This document shows positions 16,927 through 25,525 of a stretch of DNA of 64,000 nt, piece by piece. The stretch is from assembly GCF_002101735.1 (NCBI RefSeq), contig NZ_LQPE01000147.1, positions 43,770-107,769 of the forward strand, written 5' to 3'. Under the pieces are notes generated by a model. It searched no databases and had not been told where the DNA came from. It worked only from the letters and a program-made list of their open reading frames with translations. The translations under genes were made by a program, and so were the position numbers. Within the stretch, counting starts at the first letter, position 1, and every line of letters starts with the position of its first letter. The stretch comes from Mycobacterium kyorinense (lineage in GTDB: Bacteria > Actinomycetota > Actinomycetes > Mycobacteriales > Mycobacteriaceae).

Positions 16927-17729
16927 CCCAGGGCCCCCGTTCCGAATCGCACACCGATGGTGGTCAGCACCACGTTGACCGCGAACAGCGCGACCACACA
17001 AAGCACCACGGTCTCGTTGACCGCGGTGCCAAGACCTTTGGAACCGCCGCGCACCGTAAGCCCGCGGTAGCAACCGACCAGGCCGGCAATGAGTCCGAAC
17101 GTCAGAGCCTTGACCGTCGCGATGACCACCTCGGGCAACCCGGTGACCAGGGTCAGCGAGGACAAGTAGGCGCCGGCTGAAATGTTTTGCAGGTAGACGC
17201 CGAATAGGAAGCCACCGACCAGGCCGACCATGCACACCAGCGCGTTGAGCAACATCGAGGCCAATGCGCAGGCCAGGACGCGGGGAACCACCAACCGATG
17301 GATGGGGTCGATGCCCAGCACCTCCATCGCGTCGATCTCTTCCCGGATAGTGCGCGCACCCAGGTCGGCACAGATCGCGGTGGACACCGCCCCGGCGACC
17401 ACCAGCACTGTGTTGATCGGGCCGATCTGCGTGATCACGGCGATCCCGGCGCCGGCGCCGGAGATATCGGCGGCGCCAACCTGTATCAGCAGGATGTTGA
17501 AGGTGAAGATGAAAAGCGCTGTTACCGGGATCGAGACCGCCATGGTCGGCAACAGCGCAACCCGCATGATGAACCAGCACTGCAGGATGAACTCGCGCCA
17601 TTGAAATGGCACGCGGAACAACGCCTTTCCGGTGAGCGTGCACATCCGGAAGAAGCCGCCGACGAGCACCAGCGGTGGACCGAGTTGGTCGCGAACATAA
17701 TCGTGTAGCCGTGGCTGCGTCGTCGTCAC
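16923..17729 (-). CDS. yrbE1A: MlaE-family ABC permease YrbE1A
   Basis: The 268-residue partner permease of YrbE1B. It carries AVSTAICADLGARTIREEID followed by AMEVLGIDPIHRLVVPRVLA, the conserved EEIDAMEVLG coupling element, and several hydrophobic helices. GTG at 17729 is preceded by AAGGGGG at a good distance. Both permeases are present, so the core importer (two YrbE, six Mce) is complete. The ATPase is not in the window, as is normal for mycobacteria. Confidence 0.93.
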   Translation of the reverse strand: MTTTQPRLHDYVRDQLGPPLVLVGGFFRMCTLTGKALFRVPFQWREFILQCWFIMRVALLPTMAVSIPVTALFIFTFNILLIQVGAADISGAGAGIAVITQIGPINTVLVVAGAVSTAICADLGARTIREEIDAMEVLGIDPIHRLVVPRVLACALASMLLNALVCMVGLVGGFLFGVYLQNISAGAYLSSLTLVTGLPEVVIATVKALTFGLIAGLVGCYRGLTVRGGSKGLGTAVNETVVLCVVALFAVNVVLTTIGVRFGTGALG

Positions 17730-17944
17730 CGGAGCCCCCTTACGGCGTAACCGCGCGCCTTGCGACGTCGCGGCGGATCATGTCGCACGCCTCCTCCTTG
17801 CCCCAACCCAACGTGTGTGACCGCCGCCTCGTTACCCAGGGGTAGTAAGCGAGACCACAGGACCATACCCGATGGCACGCTCGCTGCGCACCGCATCCGC
17901 ACTATTGACCTTTCGTCAGTTTGACCTGGGACCTTATTGTTATG
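17730..17944. other. Intergenic gap between fadD5 and yrbE1A
   Basis: About 215 bases without a gene. An internal promoter for yrbE1A has been proposed at the equivalent place in M. tuberculosis. I see a ribosome binding site near yrbE1A but no clear hairpin or repeat, apart from two TTGACC hexamers at 17905 and 17921 that could be -35-like on the plus strand. Confidence 0.4.
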
Positions 17945-19585
17945 TCAGCCTCCTGGGCCGTTCGCAGAATCTCTTGATGCAGACGCGGTTTGGGAGGCTC
18001 TCGGCGTACCGTAGCGAGCCCGCAGTTCGGTCTTGAGCACCTTTCCCGCCGGGTTGCGCGGCAGCGCGTCGACGATCTCCAGGCCCTTCGGATGCTTGTA
18101 GCGCGCGAGCCGCTCGGTGAGGAACTCATCGAGGTCCTTGAGGCTCAACCTGTTTTGCGGATCGTCGCCCGCGACCGCGGCCACCGCGATGGGCACCTCA
18201 CCCCACTTTTCGTCCGGTCGACCGATCACCGCGACCTCGACGATGGCGGGATGACTGGCCAGCACGTTCTCCACCTCCGCGCAGTAAATGTTCTCGCCGC
18301 CGGAGATGATCATGTCCTTCTTGCGGTCGACCACCCAGACGTAGCCGTCCTCGTCCATCCGGACGAGGTCACCGGAGTGGAACCAGCCGCCGGCAAATGC
18401 CTCCGCCGTCGCCTGCGGGTTGTTCCAGTAGCCGCTCATCAACGTCGGTGCGCGGTAGACAATTTCACCAACTTCGCCGATAGCAACGTCGTTCATGTTG
18501 TCGTCGACCACCCGCGCGGCGACGGTGGGAATCACCTTGCCGACCGATCCTCGCTTACGAATCGCGTCTTCACCGAGCAGCATGCAGGTGACCGGAGACA
18601 TCTCGGTCTGGCCGAACGCAGCCAGTATCTGGGTGCCGGGGAACGTTTCCGACATCTGGCGCAGCAGGGTGTCCGACGCGGGGGCGGCACCCCACGACAT
18701 CACCCGCAGCCGGACGTCGCGCGGATTCGCCTGCTGCGCAGCGCATACCGCTTGCCATTGGGCCGGGACCAGGAAAATACCGGTCACCTTCTCGGCGGCC
18801 AGGACGTCGAGCAGCTGTCCGGGATCGAATGCGCCCAGCGGATGGATCACGGTGGGGATGCCCAGCAGCATCCCGGTCAGCATGTTGCCGATCCCGGCGA
18901 TGTGGAAGAACGGCACCCCGATAAATCCGACATCGTTGTTGAGGTCGGCGCCACTGGTATAGAGCGCCGTCATCGTCTGCCCGGTGAGATTGGTGTGGGT
19001 CAGCACGGCGCCCTTCGGCCGGCCGGTGGTGCCCGAGGTGTACATGATCAGCGCCGGCGAGTCGTTGGGTATGTCGACCGGTTGGTGTGCGTCGCCGGGC
19101 TCGTCGATCAGTTCTTCGTAGCCGATCACGCCGTCGTCGCCGGCCGCCTCGGCAACGATGATCATGTCAAGCACCGAGGTGACGTCGCGGACGCCGGCGG
19201 CGACGGCGGCGAGCACGGGCTCGGTGATCATCACCCGCGCCTCGCAGTCGTCGACAAGGAACGCAAGCTCGGTCGGCGTGAGCCGGAAGTTCACCGGGAC
19301 CGCGATCGCGCCGAGCATGTTCGCGGCCAGCACCGACTCGACGAACTCGGGCCGGTTCAGCATCAGGATCATGACCCGGTCCCCGAACGCAACCCCGCGG
19401 CGGCTCAGTGCGTCGGCCAGTGCGGTGACACGGCGGTGAAGGTCCGACCACATGATCGTGCGGCCGAGGAACCGCAACGCCGTCGCACCCGGCTGCATCA
19501 ATGCATGGCGCTCAAGCTGATTCACCCAGTTCTGTCGGCGGGATAGGTGGGGCTGTTTGGTGGTGGCGGCCAACTGTGCGGTCAA
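17945..19585 (-). CDS. fadD5: Fatty acyl-CoA ligase FadD5
   Basis: The 546-residue ANL-family enzyme should activate fatty acids, probably those brought in by Mce1 or recycled from mycolic acids. The ATP-binding P-loop YTSGTTGRPKG is at 182-192. Further motifs are the A5 segment AFGQTEMSPVT, the hinge GWFHSGDLVRMDEDGYVWVV with DRKKDMIISGGENI, and the C-terminal lysine motif in NPAGKVLKTELR. Its first codon is TTG at 19585, with GAAGGGA 8 bases upstream. It is the first gene of the mce1 operon and diverges from mce1R, which is the mce1 arrangement only. Confidence 0.93.
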   Translation of the reverse strand: MTAQLAATTKQPHLSRRQNWVNQLERHALMQPGATALRFLGRTIMWSDLHRRVTALADALSRRGVAFGDRVMILMLNRPEFVESVLAANMLGAIAVPVNFRLTPTELAFLVDDCEARVMITEPVLAAVAAGVRDVTSVLDMIIVAEAAGDDGVIGYEELIDEPGDAHQPVDIPNDSPALIMYTSGTTGRPKGAVLTHTNLTGQTMTALYTSGADLNNDVGFIGVPFFHIAGIGNMLTGMLLGIPTVIHPLGAFDPGQLLDVLAAEKVTGIFLVPAQWQAVCAAQQANPRDVRLRVMSWGAAPASDTLLRQMSETFPGTQILAAFGQTEMSPVTCMLLGEDAIRKRGSVGKVIPTVAARVVDDNMNDVAIGEVGEIVYRAPTLMSGYWNNPQATAEAFAGGWFHSGDLVRMDEDGYVWVVDRKKDMIISGGENIYCAEVENVLASHPAIVEVAVIGRPDEKWGEVPIAVAAVAGDDPQNRLSLKDLDEFLTERLARYKHPKGLEIVDALPRNPAGKVLKTELRARYGTPRASQTASASRDSANGPGG

Positions 19586-19615
19586 CGAGCGATTCCCTTC
19601 ATCGGTCCCGGGTAT

Positions 19616-19639
19616 GAAGTTGATATTTGATAAAACTTC
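19616..19639. promoter_or_regulatory. Candidate Mce1R operator between fadD5 and mce1R
   Basis: An inverted repeat with 6-bp arms (GAAGTT / AACTTC) and a 12-bp AT-rich spacer that itself holds a TTGATA repeated 7 bp apart. It lies 31 bases before the fadD5 start and upstream of mce1R, where an autoregulated GntR/FadR-type repressor would bind. The low GC of this spot stands out. No binding data are implied. Confidence 0.5.
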
Positions 19640-19687
19640 GTGTTGTCTGGGTCACATTATGGTCTTGGTGCCACGAAGACAAGTCCT

Positions 19688-20380
19688 GTGAACGCGCCCG
19701 CTTCCGCGCATCCTCGTAGTCGGCTTCCGCTGCGCCGGGCGCAGTTATCCGACGAGGTCGCAAAACATTTGCGGGCCGCGATCATGTCGGGCGCCCTGGC
19801 GCCGGGGATGTTCATCCGGCTCGACGAGACCGCTGCCAGGCTCGGCGTGAGCATCACCCCCGTGCGCGAGGCGCTGCTGAAGCTGAGCGGCGAGGGCATG
19901 GTGCGGTTGGAGCCGCACCGCGGTCATGTGGTGGTGCCGCTGACTCGCCAGGACGTCGACGACATTTTCTGGTTGCAGGCCACGATCGCCAAGGAGCTGG
20001 CCGCGACGGCCGCGCAGCGGATGACCGATGCCGAAATCGACGAACTCGAACGGATCAACCAGTCGTTGGCGGCGGCCGTCGCGTCCGCCGACGTCGACGC
20101 GATCGCGTCCACTGAGTTCGCGTTTCACCGGGCGTTCAACCGTGCCACCGGCCGGATCAAGCTGGCGTGGTTTCTGTTGCATGCCGCGCGCTACATGCCG
20201 CTGCGGGTCTACGCCGCGGACCCGAGTTGGGGTGAGGCAGCCGTGGAGAACCACCGGCAGTTGATCGCCGCATTGCGCCGCCGCGACGCCGCGGCCATCG
20301 TGGAGCACACCAACTGGCAGTTCGTCGACGGCGCGCGCCGGCTCACCGACAAGCTGGACGACAGCGGGATCTGGGACTAA
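19688..20380 (+). CDS. mce1R: GntR-family (FadR subfamily) repressor Mce1R
   Basis: The protein has an N-terminal winged helix with VAKHLRAAIMSGALAPGMFI, LDETAARLGVSITPVREALL and KLSGEGMV, then an all-helical FCD ligand domain (VDAIASTEFAFHRAFNRATG, AAVENHRQLIAALRRRDA). It is the repressor of the mce1 operon in M. tuberculosis. Start uncertain: GTG at 19688 leaves room for a promoter after the operator. GTG at 19640 would add 16 residues but abuts the inverted repeat and has no ribosome binding site. Its stop overlaps the convergent SRPBCC gene by 4 bases. Confidence 0.9.
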   Translation: MNAPASAHPRSRLPLRRAQLSDEVAKHLRAAIMSGALAPGMFIRLDETAARLGVSITPVREALLKLSGEGMVRLEPHRGHVVVPLTRQDVDDIFWLQATIAKELAATAAQRMTDAEIDELERINQSLAAAVASADVDAIASTEFAFHRAFNRATGRIKLAWFLLHAARYMPLRVYAADPSWGEAAVENHRQLIAALRRRDAAAIVEHTNWQFVDGARRLTDKLDDSGIWD

Positions 20381-20820
20381 CGGTTGGCGGCCAGCTGCTC
20401 GGCGCGTTTCTTGAGATTCTCCGCCAGGTAGTCCAGCACGTTGTTGGCCATCGACTTGACCATCGGCTTGGGCACCGACATCTCGGTCTCGACATCCATA
20501 TCGACGGTGAGCAGCGATGTCGATCCCATCTCGACCACGCTGAACAACTGCTCCTGTTTGGTGAACAGGTCGCCCTGCTGCATGACGGTCTGAATCTGGT
20601 TCGGGCTGGGGTAGTACACCGCTTGGATGTAGGTGCCTTCGATGCCCTGCCACGCCGCGTCGAGCCGTAGCTGGCTCGGCCGGCCGTCGTCGTAGCGGGC
20701 CAGCACCCACAGACCCTTGATCTCTTCGTTCCATTGGGGATACGACTCGAAGTCGGCGACGATGGCCATGATCGAGGCCGCGTCGGCGGCGACTTCGACG
20801 GTCTTGCTCACGATGGGCAT
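20377..20820 (-). CDS. SRPBCC-fold protein (Rv0164/TB18.5-type)
   Basis: The 147-residue polyketide cyclase/START-like protein contains DAASIMAIVADFESYPQWNE, typical of the SRPBCC N-terminus, then a curved sheet with GIEGTYIQAVYYPSPNQIQ and a long C-terminal helix AENLKKRAEQLAANR. Such proteins bind hydrophobic ligands. The homologue in M. tuberculosis is an abundant antigen, and its function is unknown. It is convergent with mce1R and lies after the thioesterase gene on the same strand. Confidence 0.85.
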   Translation of the reverse strand: MPIVSKTVEVAADAASIMAIVADFESYPQWNEEIKGLWVLARYDDGRPSQLRLDAAWQGIEGTYIQAVYYPSPNQIQTVMQQGDLFTKQEQLFSVVEMGSTSLLTVDMDVETEMSVPKPMVKSMANNVLDYLAENLKKRAEQLAANR

Positions 20821-20874
20821 TGGGCTAGGTTATCCGACGCGAATTAGAAGCCCGGGCCGTGATTTCGCAGGGTG

Positions 20875-21348
20875 CTAAGACTCCACGCAGGCCGTCGACA
20901 GCAGGGCCCGGATGGGGTCGGGAATCGGTTGCGGTTTGCGGCTGGTCCGGTCGACGTAAACGTGCACCCAGTGTCCGAGCGCGGCGACCGCCTGTTGTTC
21001 GCCGTCAGCGAGTTCTTCGCCGGCACGGAACACCCCCAGGCGATAGGTGACGCTGCTGCGCCCGAGGCGAGTAACCGCCAGGCCGACGACCAGACGCTGC
21101 GGGAAGTGCAGTTCGGAAAAGTAGCGACAGCCCGATTCCGCGACGATGCCTTGCACGGGCGCGGTGACGGGATCCAAGTCGACGTTCGTGTTGATCCAGG
21201 CGTTGATCGCGGTGTCGAAGAGTTGGTAGTAGACCGCGTTGTTGAGGTGGCCGAACATGTCGTTGTCAGCCCATCGGGTGAGCACGGGCCAGAGCACCAG
21301 AAAGTCGCGGCTGGTCAGGTTGTCCGGTGTGGGCGGAACTGACGTCAT
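20875..21348 (-). CDS. Acyl-CoA thioesterase, 4HBT hotdog fold (Rv0163-type)
   Basis: The 157-residue single-hotdog enzyme has the conserved LTRWADNDMFGHLNNAVYYQL, where the Asp of DMFGHLNN is the usual catalytic or binding residue of YbgC/4HBT thioesterases. CRYFSELHFPQRLVVGLAVT and RLGRSSVTYRLGVFRAGEEL form the central sheet. It likely hydrolyses short or medium acyl-CoA. ATG at 21348 lies 14 bases from the divergent adhE1 start, so the two share a very short promoter region. Confidence 0.87.
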   Translation of the reverse strand: MTSVPPTPDNLTSRDFLVLWPVLTRWADNDMFGHLNNAVYYQLFDTAINAWINTNVDLDPVTAPVQGIVAESGCRYFSELHFPQRLVVGLAVTRLGRSSVTYRLGVFRAGEELADGEQQAVAALGHWVHVYVDRTSRKPQPIPDPIRALLSTACVES

Positions 21349-21362
21349 GGTTGTATTCGAAC

Positions 21363-22469
21363 ATGCTGCAAATCCGCGGCGCCGTCCTGGAGCACATCGG
21401 CTCGCCTCGGCCGTACGCGACGTCCCGGCCGATCAATGTCACCGACGTCGACCTGGCACCGCCCGGCGCGGGTGAGCTGCAGGTCCGCATCGAGGCGGCC
21501 GGCGTCTGCCATTCCGACCTGTCGGTGGTCGACGGCAATCGGGTCCGGCCGGTGCCGATGCTGCTGGGGCACGAGGCAGCCGGGATTGTCGAACGCGTCG
21601 GCGACGGCGTTGGTGACCTGAGGGTCGGCCAGCGGGTGGTGATGGCGTTCCTGCCGCGCTGCGGGCAGTGTGCGGCCTGCGCCACCGATGGGCTGACGCC
21701 GTGCGAACCAGGCAGTGCCGCCAACACCGCCGGCACACTGCTGGGCGGCGGAATGCGGTTGTCCCGCGACGGGCAGCCGGTGTATCACCACCTCGGTGTG
21801 TCGGGTTTTGCGACGCATGCAGTGGTCCACCGCGCCAGCGTCGTCCCGGTGCCCGACGACGTTCCGCCCGGTGTGGCGGCGCTGCTGGGGTGCGCGGTGC
21901 TGACCGGCGGCGGTGCAGTGCTCAACGTCGGTGCGCCGCGGCCCGGGCAGACGGTGGCCGTCGTCGGGCTCGGCGGTGTCGGCATGGCGGCGGTGCTGAC
22001 TGCGTTGGCGCACAACGACGTCCGCGTGGTCGCGATCGACCAGCTGACTGACAAGCTGACGGCCGCACAGGGACTCGGCGCGCACGAGACCTATACACCG
22101 CAGGCCGCCACTGAGGCCGGCGTCAAGGCGCCGATCGTCGTCGAGGCGGTCGGCCACCCCTGCGCGCTGCAGACGGCGATCGAGCTGACCGCCCCGGGCG
22201 GTCGGACCATCACGGTGGGGCTGCCGCCCCCGGATGCCCGGATCAGTGTGTCGCCGTTGGGTTTTGTCGCCGAGGGCCGGTCGCTGATCGGCAGCTACCT
22301 GGGCTCAGCGGTGCCGGCGCGTGATATTCCGCGGTTCGTGGAGTTGTGGCGCGCGGGCAGGTTACCGGTCGAGTCACTGGTGTCGTCGCGGATCGGGTTG
22401 GACGACATCAACGTGGCGATGGATCACCTGGCCGACGGGATTGCCGTGCGGCAACTCATCACTTTTTGA
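21363..22469 (+). CDS. adhE1: Zinc-dependent alcohol dehydrogenase AdhE1 (Rv0162c-type)
   Basis: An MDR-family dehydrogenase of about 368 residues. The catalytic zinc site is in GVCHSDLSVV and GHEAAG. The structural zinc is held by the four-Cys loop CGQCAACATDGLTPC. The NAD(P) Rossmann motif is VVGLGGVGMAAV. ATG at 21363 (MLQIRGAVLEHIG) is preferred because the frame start at 21327 lies inside the divergent thioesterase gene. It marks the left edge of the accessory island: its stop overlaps the convergent esterase gene by 11 bases. Confidence 0.88.
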   Translation: MLQIRGAVLEHIGSPRPYATSRPINVTDVDLAPPGAGELQVRIEAAGVCHSDLSVVDGNRVRPVPMLLGHEAAGIVERVGDGVGDLRVGQRVVMAFLPRCGQCAACATDGLTPCEPGSAANTAGTLLGGGMRLSRDGQPVYHHLGVSGFATHAVVHRASVVPVPDDVPPGVAALLGCAVLTGGGAVLNVGAPRPGQTVAVVGLGGVGMAAVLTALAHNDVRVVAIDQLTDKLTAAQGLGAHETYTPQAATEAGVKAPIVVEAVGHPCALQTAIELTAPGGRTITVGLPPPDARISVSPLGFVAEGRSLIGSYLGSAVPARDIPRFVELWRAGRLPVESLVSSRIGLDDINVAMDHLADGIAVRQLITF

Positions 22470-23343
22470 ATGCGCGGCGCAGCGCCAGGGCCTGCAGATC
22501 GAACAACTGCTGCGACACCTCCCAGTCGGGCAGCAGTGAGTCGAAGCCGTGACAGGTTCCGGGAAAGACGTGCAGTTCGGTGGCGACGCCGGCGCTCAGC
22601 AGCCGTGTTGCGTAGTCGAGCGCTTCGTCGCGAAGCGGGTCGAGCTCCGAGCAGGTAATGAGAGTCGGTGGCAGGCCTGCAAATTCGTTCTGCCGGGCCG
22701 GCACAGCGTCGGCCGATGGCGCCGTCGGACCGAGGTAGTGCTGCCACATCAGCTCGGCGGCGGGACCGTCGAACGCCGGCGTCGCTGCGAATTCGCCTTT
22801 CGAGGGGGTGGGCCGGTCGTCGAGCGCCGGCTGGTGCAGCAGCTGGAACGCCACCGCGGGCCCGGCCTGTTGCGCGAGGCACGCCGCCAGCGCGGCGCCC
22901 GCGCTGTTGCCGGCGACCGCAACTCGCGACCGGTCGACATTCAGTTCGCCCGCATTGCCGATCACCCACTTCAGCACCGCGGCAACGTCGTCGAGCGCGG
23001 CCGGGTACGGGTGCTCCGGGGCCAGCCGGTAGTCGACCGACACCACCGTGCAGCGGCCCCGCTTGGCCAGCTCCACACATTGCCGGTGGTCGATGTCGAG
23101 GTTGCCCAGCACAAACGCCCCGGCGTGGCAGTAGACAACGACGGGCGCGGGCGACGGCCCGCCGCGGTAGATCCGCACCGGAACCGACCCGGCGACGGCG
23201 TCGCAGATCCGCAAGCCCGTGGTGTCGTCGGTTTCGGCGGCGGCGCGCCGGCGCTCGTTGAGCGATTCGCGGGCCGGCCCGATCGCGGACAGGTCGGTGC
23301 GCGTCAACGGCAGCGCGCGCAAAACCGGATCGAGTCGGTCCAC
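22459..23343 (-). CDS. Hormone-sensitive-lipase-family alpha/beta hydrolase
   Basis: The 294-residue esterase has the oxyanion segment YCHAGAFVLGN (HAGA at about 73-76 in place of the usual HGGG), the nucleophile elbow GNSAGA with Ser147, Asp235 in SELDPLRDEA and His265 in GTCHGF, so the triad is complete. The GTG start at 23343 shares one base with the TAG of the monooxygenase gene (TAGTG). As the last gene of an eight-gene operon with a Baeyer-Villiger-type enzyme, it could open the ester or lactone that enzyme forms. That link is inference. Confidence 0.87.
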   Translation of the reverse strand: MDRLDPVLRALPLTRTDLSAIGPARESLNERRRAAAETDDTTGLRICDAVAGSVPVRIYRGGPSPAPVVVYCHAGAFVLGNLDIDHRQCVELAKRGRCTVVSVDYRLAPEHPYPAALDDVAAVLKWVIGNAGELNVDRSRVAVAGNSAGAALAACLAQQAGPAVAFQLLHQPALDDRPTPSKGEFAATPAFDGPAAELMWQHYLGPTAPSADAVPARQNEFAGLPPTLITCSELDPLRDEALDYATRLLSAGVATELHVFPGTCHGFDSLLPDWEVSQQLFDLQALALRRAFKK

Positions 23344-24800
23344 TAGCGGGCCTCGGCGGGCTCGAAGGTGAAGTCGGCGGGCTTGAATCGGCGCGTCATG
23401 CTCCAGAAGGCGCGCGCGCTGCGCGGCCACTGCGTGACGACGCGCCCGTTGGCTGCGCGAAAGTAGTTGCTGCACTGGGTGGTCCACACCGTGCCCTGCA
23501 TCCATTGGTCGATCTTGGCGAGGAATCGAGCCATCGCGTCGGGCCGCACCGATACATACCGCTTGCGTTGGCGCCGCAGGTATTTCACGGCCCGCACGAT
23601 GTAGCGAGCCTGCGCCTCCAGCACAAAGATCACGCTGTTGGAGCCGACGTTGGTATTGGGCCCGTAAAGCATGAAGAAGTTCGGGAATCCGGGCACCGCC
23701 ATGCCCAGATAAGCGTGGGCGCCGTCGCACCAGACGTCGCGCAGCGCTACCCCACCCTCGCCGATCACGTCGATCTCGCCGAGATAGTCGGCGGCGGCGT
23801 AGCCAGTGGCGCAGACCACGACGTCGACGTCGCGTTCGCCGCCGTCCTCGGTGACCAAAGAGCGGGCGCGCAGGGCGCGTGCCGGGCTGCTCAGCACCTC
23901 GACGTTGGGTTGCGTCAACGCCTGCAGGTAGTCGGAGGAGAAGACCAGCCGCTTGCAGCCCATCGGATGATCTGGGGTCAGCGCGCGGCGCAGCTGCTCG
24001 TCGTCGACGGTGTTCTCCAACAGCCGCAGCGCAATCGAGGTGAACTCGTGGGTCTTGTCGCTGCCGTGTTCGATCACCGAGATGTTGGCCTCGCTGCGCA
24101 GCCATAGGCGGGTGCGGTACAGCTTTTTTGCCAACGGGACGTGAGCGAAAACCCAACGCTCCCTGCGGGTATATGGCCGATCGGGTTTGGGCAGTATCCA
24201 CGTCGGCGAGCGCTGCACCGAGTAGACCTTTGCGGCGACCTTCGCCAGCTCGGGCACCAATTGGGATGCGCTCGACCCGGTTCCCAGAATGGCAACCCGC
24301 GCGCCGGTGAGGTCGACGGAATGATCCCAGCGCGCGGAATGCATCACCGTTCCGGTGAACGGCTCTTCCTCGACTAGAGGCGGCATCACCGGCCGGGTGA
24401 ACAACCCGACGGCCGACACCACGATGTCAAAGCAATGCTGCTCCCCTGCTGCGGTGGTCAGCCACCACTGTTGTGTGTCGGCGTTCCAGTGGGCCGAGCG
24501 AATCTCGGTGCCCAGCCGCAGATGTGGGTCCAGCCCGTACCGTTCGGCGCAGCGTTCGAAGTACGCCAGGATTTCCGGCTGCCCCGACCATAGCCGCGAC
24601 CAGTGCGGGTTCAACTCGAACGAGTAGGAATACAGATGCGACTTGACGTCGCAGGCCAGCCCGGGATAGGTGTTGATCCGCCAGGTTCCGCCGACGCCAT
24701 CCTCCCGGTCGAAGATCGTGAAGTCGCGAAAACCGGCTCGCCGCAGCAATATTCCCAAGGCGAGACCGCCCGGCCCGGCACCGATGATGCCGACCTTCAT
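23343..24800 (-). CDS. Flavin-binding monooxygenase, Baeyer-Villiger type
   Basis: The 485-residue enzyme has an FAD Rossmann motif at the N-terminus (GIIGAGPGGLALG), a second dinucleotide site GTGSSAS at about 173-179 for NADPH, and between them FTGTVMHSARWD at 148-159, which fits the Baeyer-Villiger fingerprint F.G...H...W(P/D). It therefore probably inserts oxygen into a ketone to give an ester or lactone. The start ATG at 24800 overlaps the SDR stop as ATGA. Confidence 0.87.
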   Translation of the reverse strand: MKVGIIGAGPGGLALGILLRRAGFRDFTIFDREDGVGGTWRINTYPGLACDVKSHLYSYSFELNPHWSRLWSGQPEILAYFERCAERYGLDPHLRLGTEIRSAHWNADTQQWWLTTAAGEQHCFDIVVSAVGLFTRPVMPPLVEEEPFTGTVMHSARWDHSVDLTGARVAILGTGSSASQLVPELAKVAAKVYSVQRSPTWILPKPDRPYTRRERWVFAHVPLAKKLYRTRLWLRSEANISVIEHGSDKTHEFTSIALRLLENTVDDEQLRRALTPDHPMGCKRLVFSSDYLQALTQPNVEVLSSPARALRARSLVTEDGGERDVDVVVCATGYAAADYLGEIDVIGEGGVALRDVWCDGAHAYLGMAVPGFPNFFMLYGPNTNVGSNSVIFVLEAQARYIVRAVKYLRRQRKRYVSVRPDAMARFLAKIDQWMQGTVWTTQCSNYFRAANGRVVTQWPRSARAFWSMTRRFKPADFTFEPAEAR

Positions 24801-25525
24801 GGAAGCTGCAGGCATTGGCCACCGTCGACGACGAGCTCGGCGCCGGTGATGAACGACGCCTGGTCCGAAACCAGGAAGGCGACGGCGTCGGCTACTTCGG
24901 CCGGCTGTCCGATGCGCCCGGAGGGTGACGTCGCCGCCAGCCGCGCCTGAGTGGCGTCGTCGAGCATCGGCGTCGCGATCGGGCCGGGGAACACGGCGTT
25001 GACGCGGATCTTGGACGGCGCGAGCTCGGCGGCGGCGATCTGGGTGAGCCCCCGCAGTCCCCACTTCGCCGACCCGTACGCGCTGTGCCCCGGGAACGGA
25101 CGCAGCGCCCCGGTGCTGCATGTGTTGACGATCGCCGCACCCTCCGCGGCCCGCAGGTGAGCCAGGGCGGCGCGGATGCCCAGGAAGGCGCCCAGACAGT
25201 TGACCCGCCACGCAGTTTCGAATCCCTCGACCGTTTCCTCGGCGATCGGCGCGCGATGCAGCAGCCCGGCGTTGTTGACCAGAGTGGTCAACCCGCCGAA
25301 CCGGTCGACGACCGTGGTGACGGCTTGTTCCCATTGCGACGGCGACGTGACGTCGAGCGGGACGGCGACGACCCCGTCGTCGTGCAGCTCCTCCACCGCG
25401 GCTGACAGCTGCTGAGTGTTCACATCGCAAGCCGCGACGCGAAAACCATTGGCGCGCAGCCGTTGCACAATGGCCCAGCCTTGGCCGCGGGCGGCCCCGG
25501 TGACGAGTGCGACCCGCCGGCTCAC
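24797..25525 (-). CDS. Short-chain dehydrogenase/reductase
   Basis: A classical SDR of 242 residues: cofactor motif TGAARGQG near the N-terminus, NNAG, Ser in VNTCSTG, and the catalytic pair in YGSAK. The acidic residue after strand 2 in ACDVNTQ suggests NAD(H) preference. It ends with the standard ITGAELVVDGGQCLQLP. GTG at 25525 overlaps the aldolase stop. A plausible job is oxidising an alcohol to the ketone used by the next enzyme in the operon. Confidence 0.88.
   Translation of the reverse strand: MSRRVALVTGAARGQGWAIVQRLRANGFRVAACDVNTQQLSAAVEELHDDGVVAVPLDVTSPSQWEQAVTTVVDRFGGLTTLVNNAGLLHRAPIAEETVEGFETAWRVNCLGAFLGIRAALAHLRAAEGAAIVNTCSTGALRPFPGHSAYGSAKWGLRGLTQIAAAELAPSKIRVNAVFPGPIATPMLDDATQARLAATSPSGRIGQPAEVADAVAFLVSDQASFITGAELVVDGGQCLQLP

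Noticed and set aside
16057..17643. 528-codon frame joining yrbE1A region and yrbE1B
   Set aside because: Not a fusion permease: the first part is an out-of-frame shadow of yrbE1A, and yrbE1B has its own ATG at 16926.
7727..17729. Assignment to mce2, mce3 or mce4
   Set aside because: Divergent mce1R next to fadD5, four mam genes and the Rv0137c-Rv0178-like surroundings identify mce1.
17881..17944. Two TTGACC hexamers as a repeat array or CRISPR-like element
   Set aside because: Only two short copies with no conserved spacer length or repeat body; chance is likely.
23343..25430. SDR-monooxygenase fusion of 695 codons
   Set aside because: The first third is a shadow of the SDR gene. The two genes use different frames and meet in an ATGA overlap.
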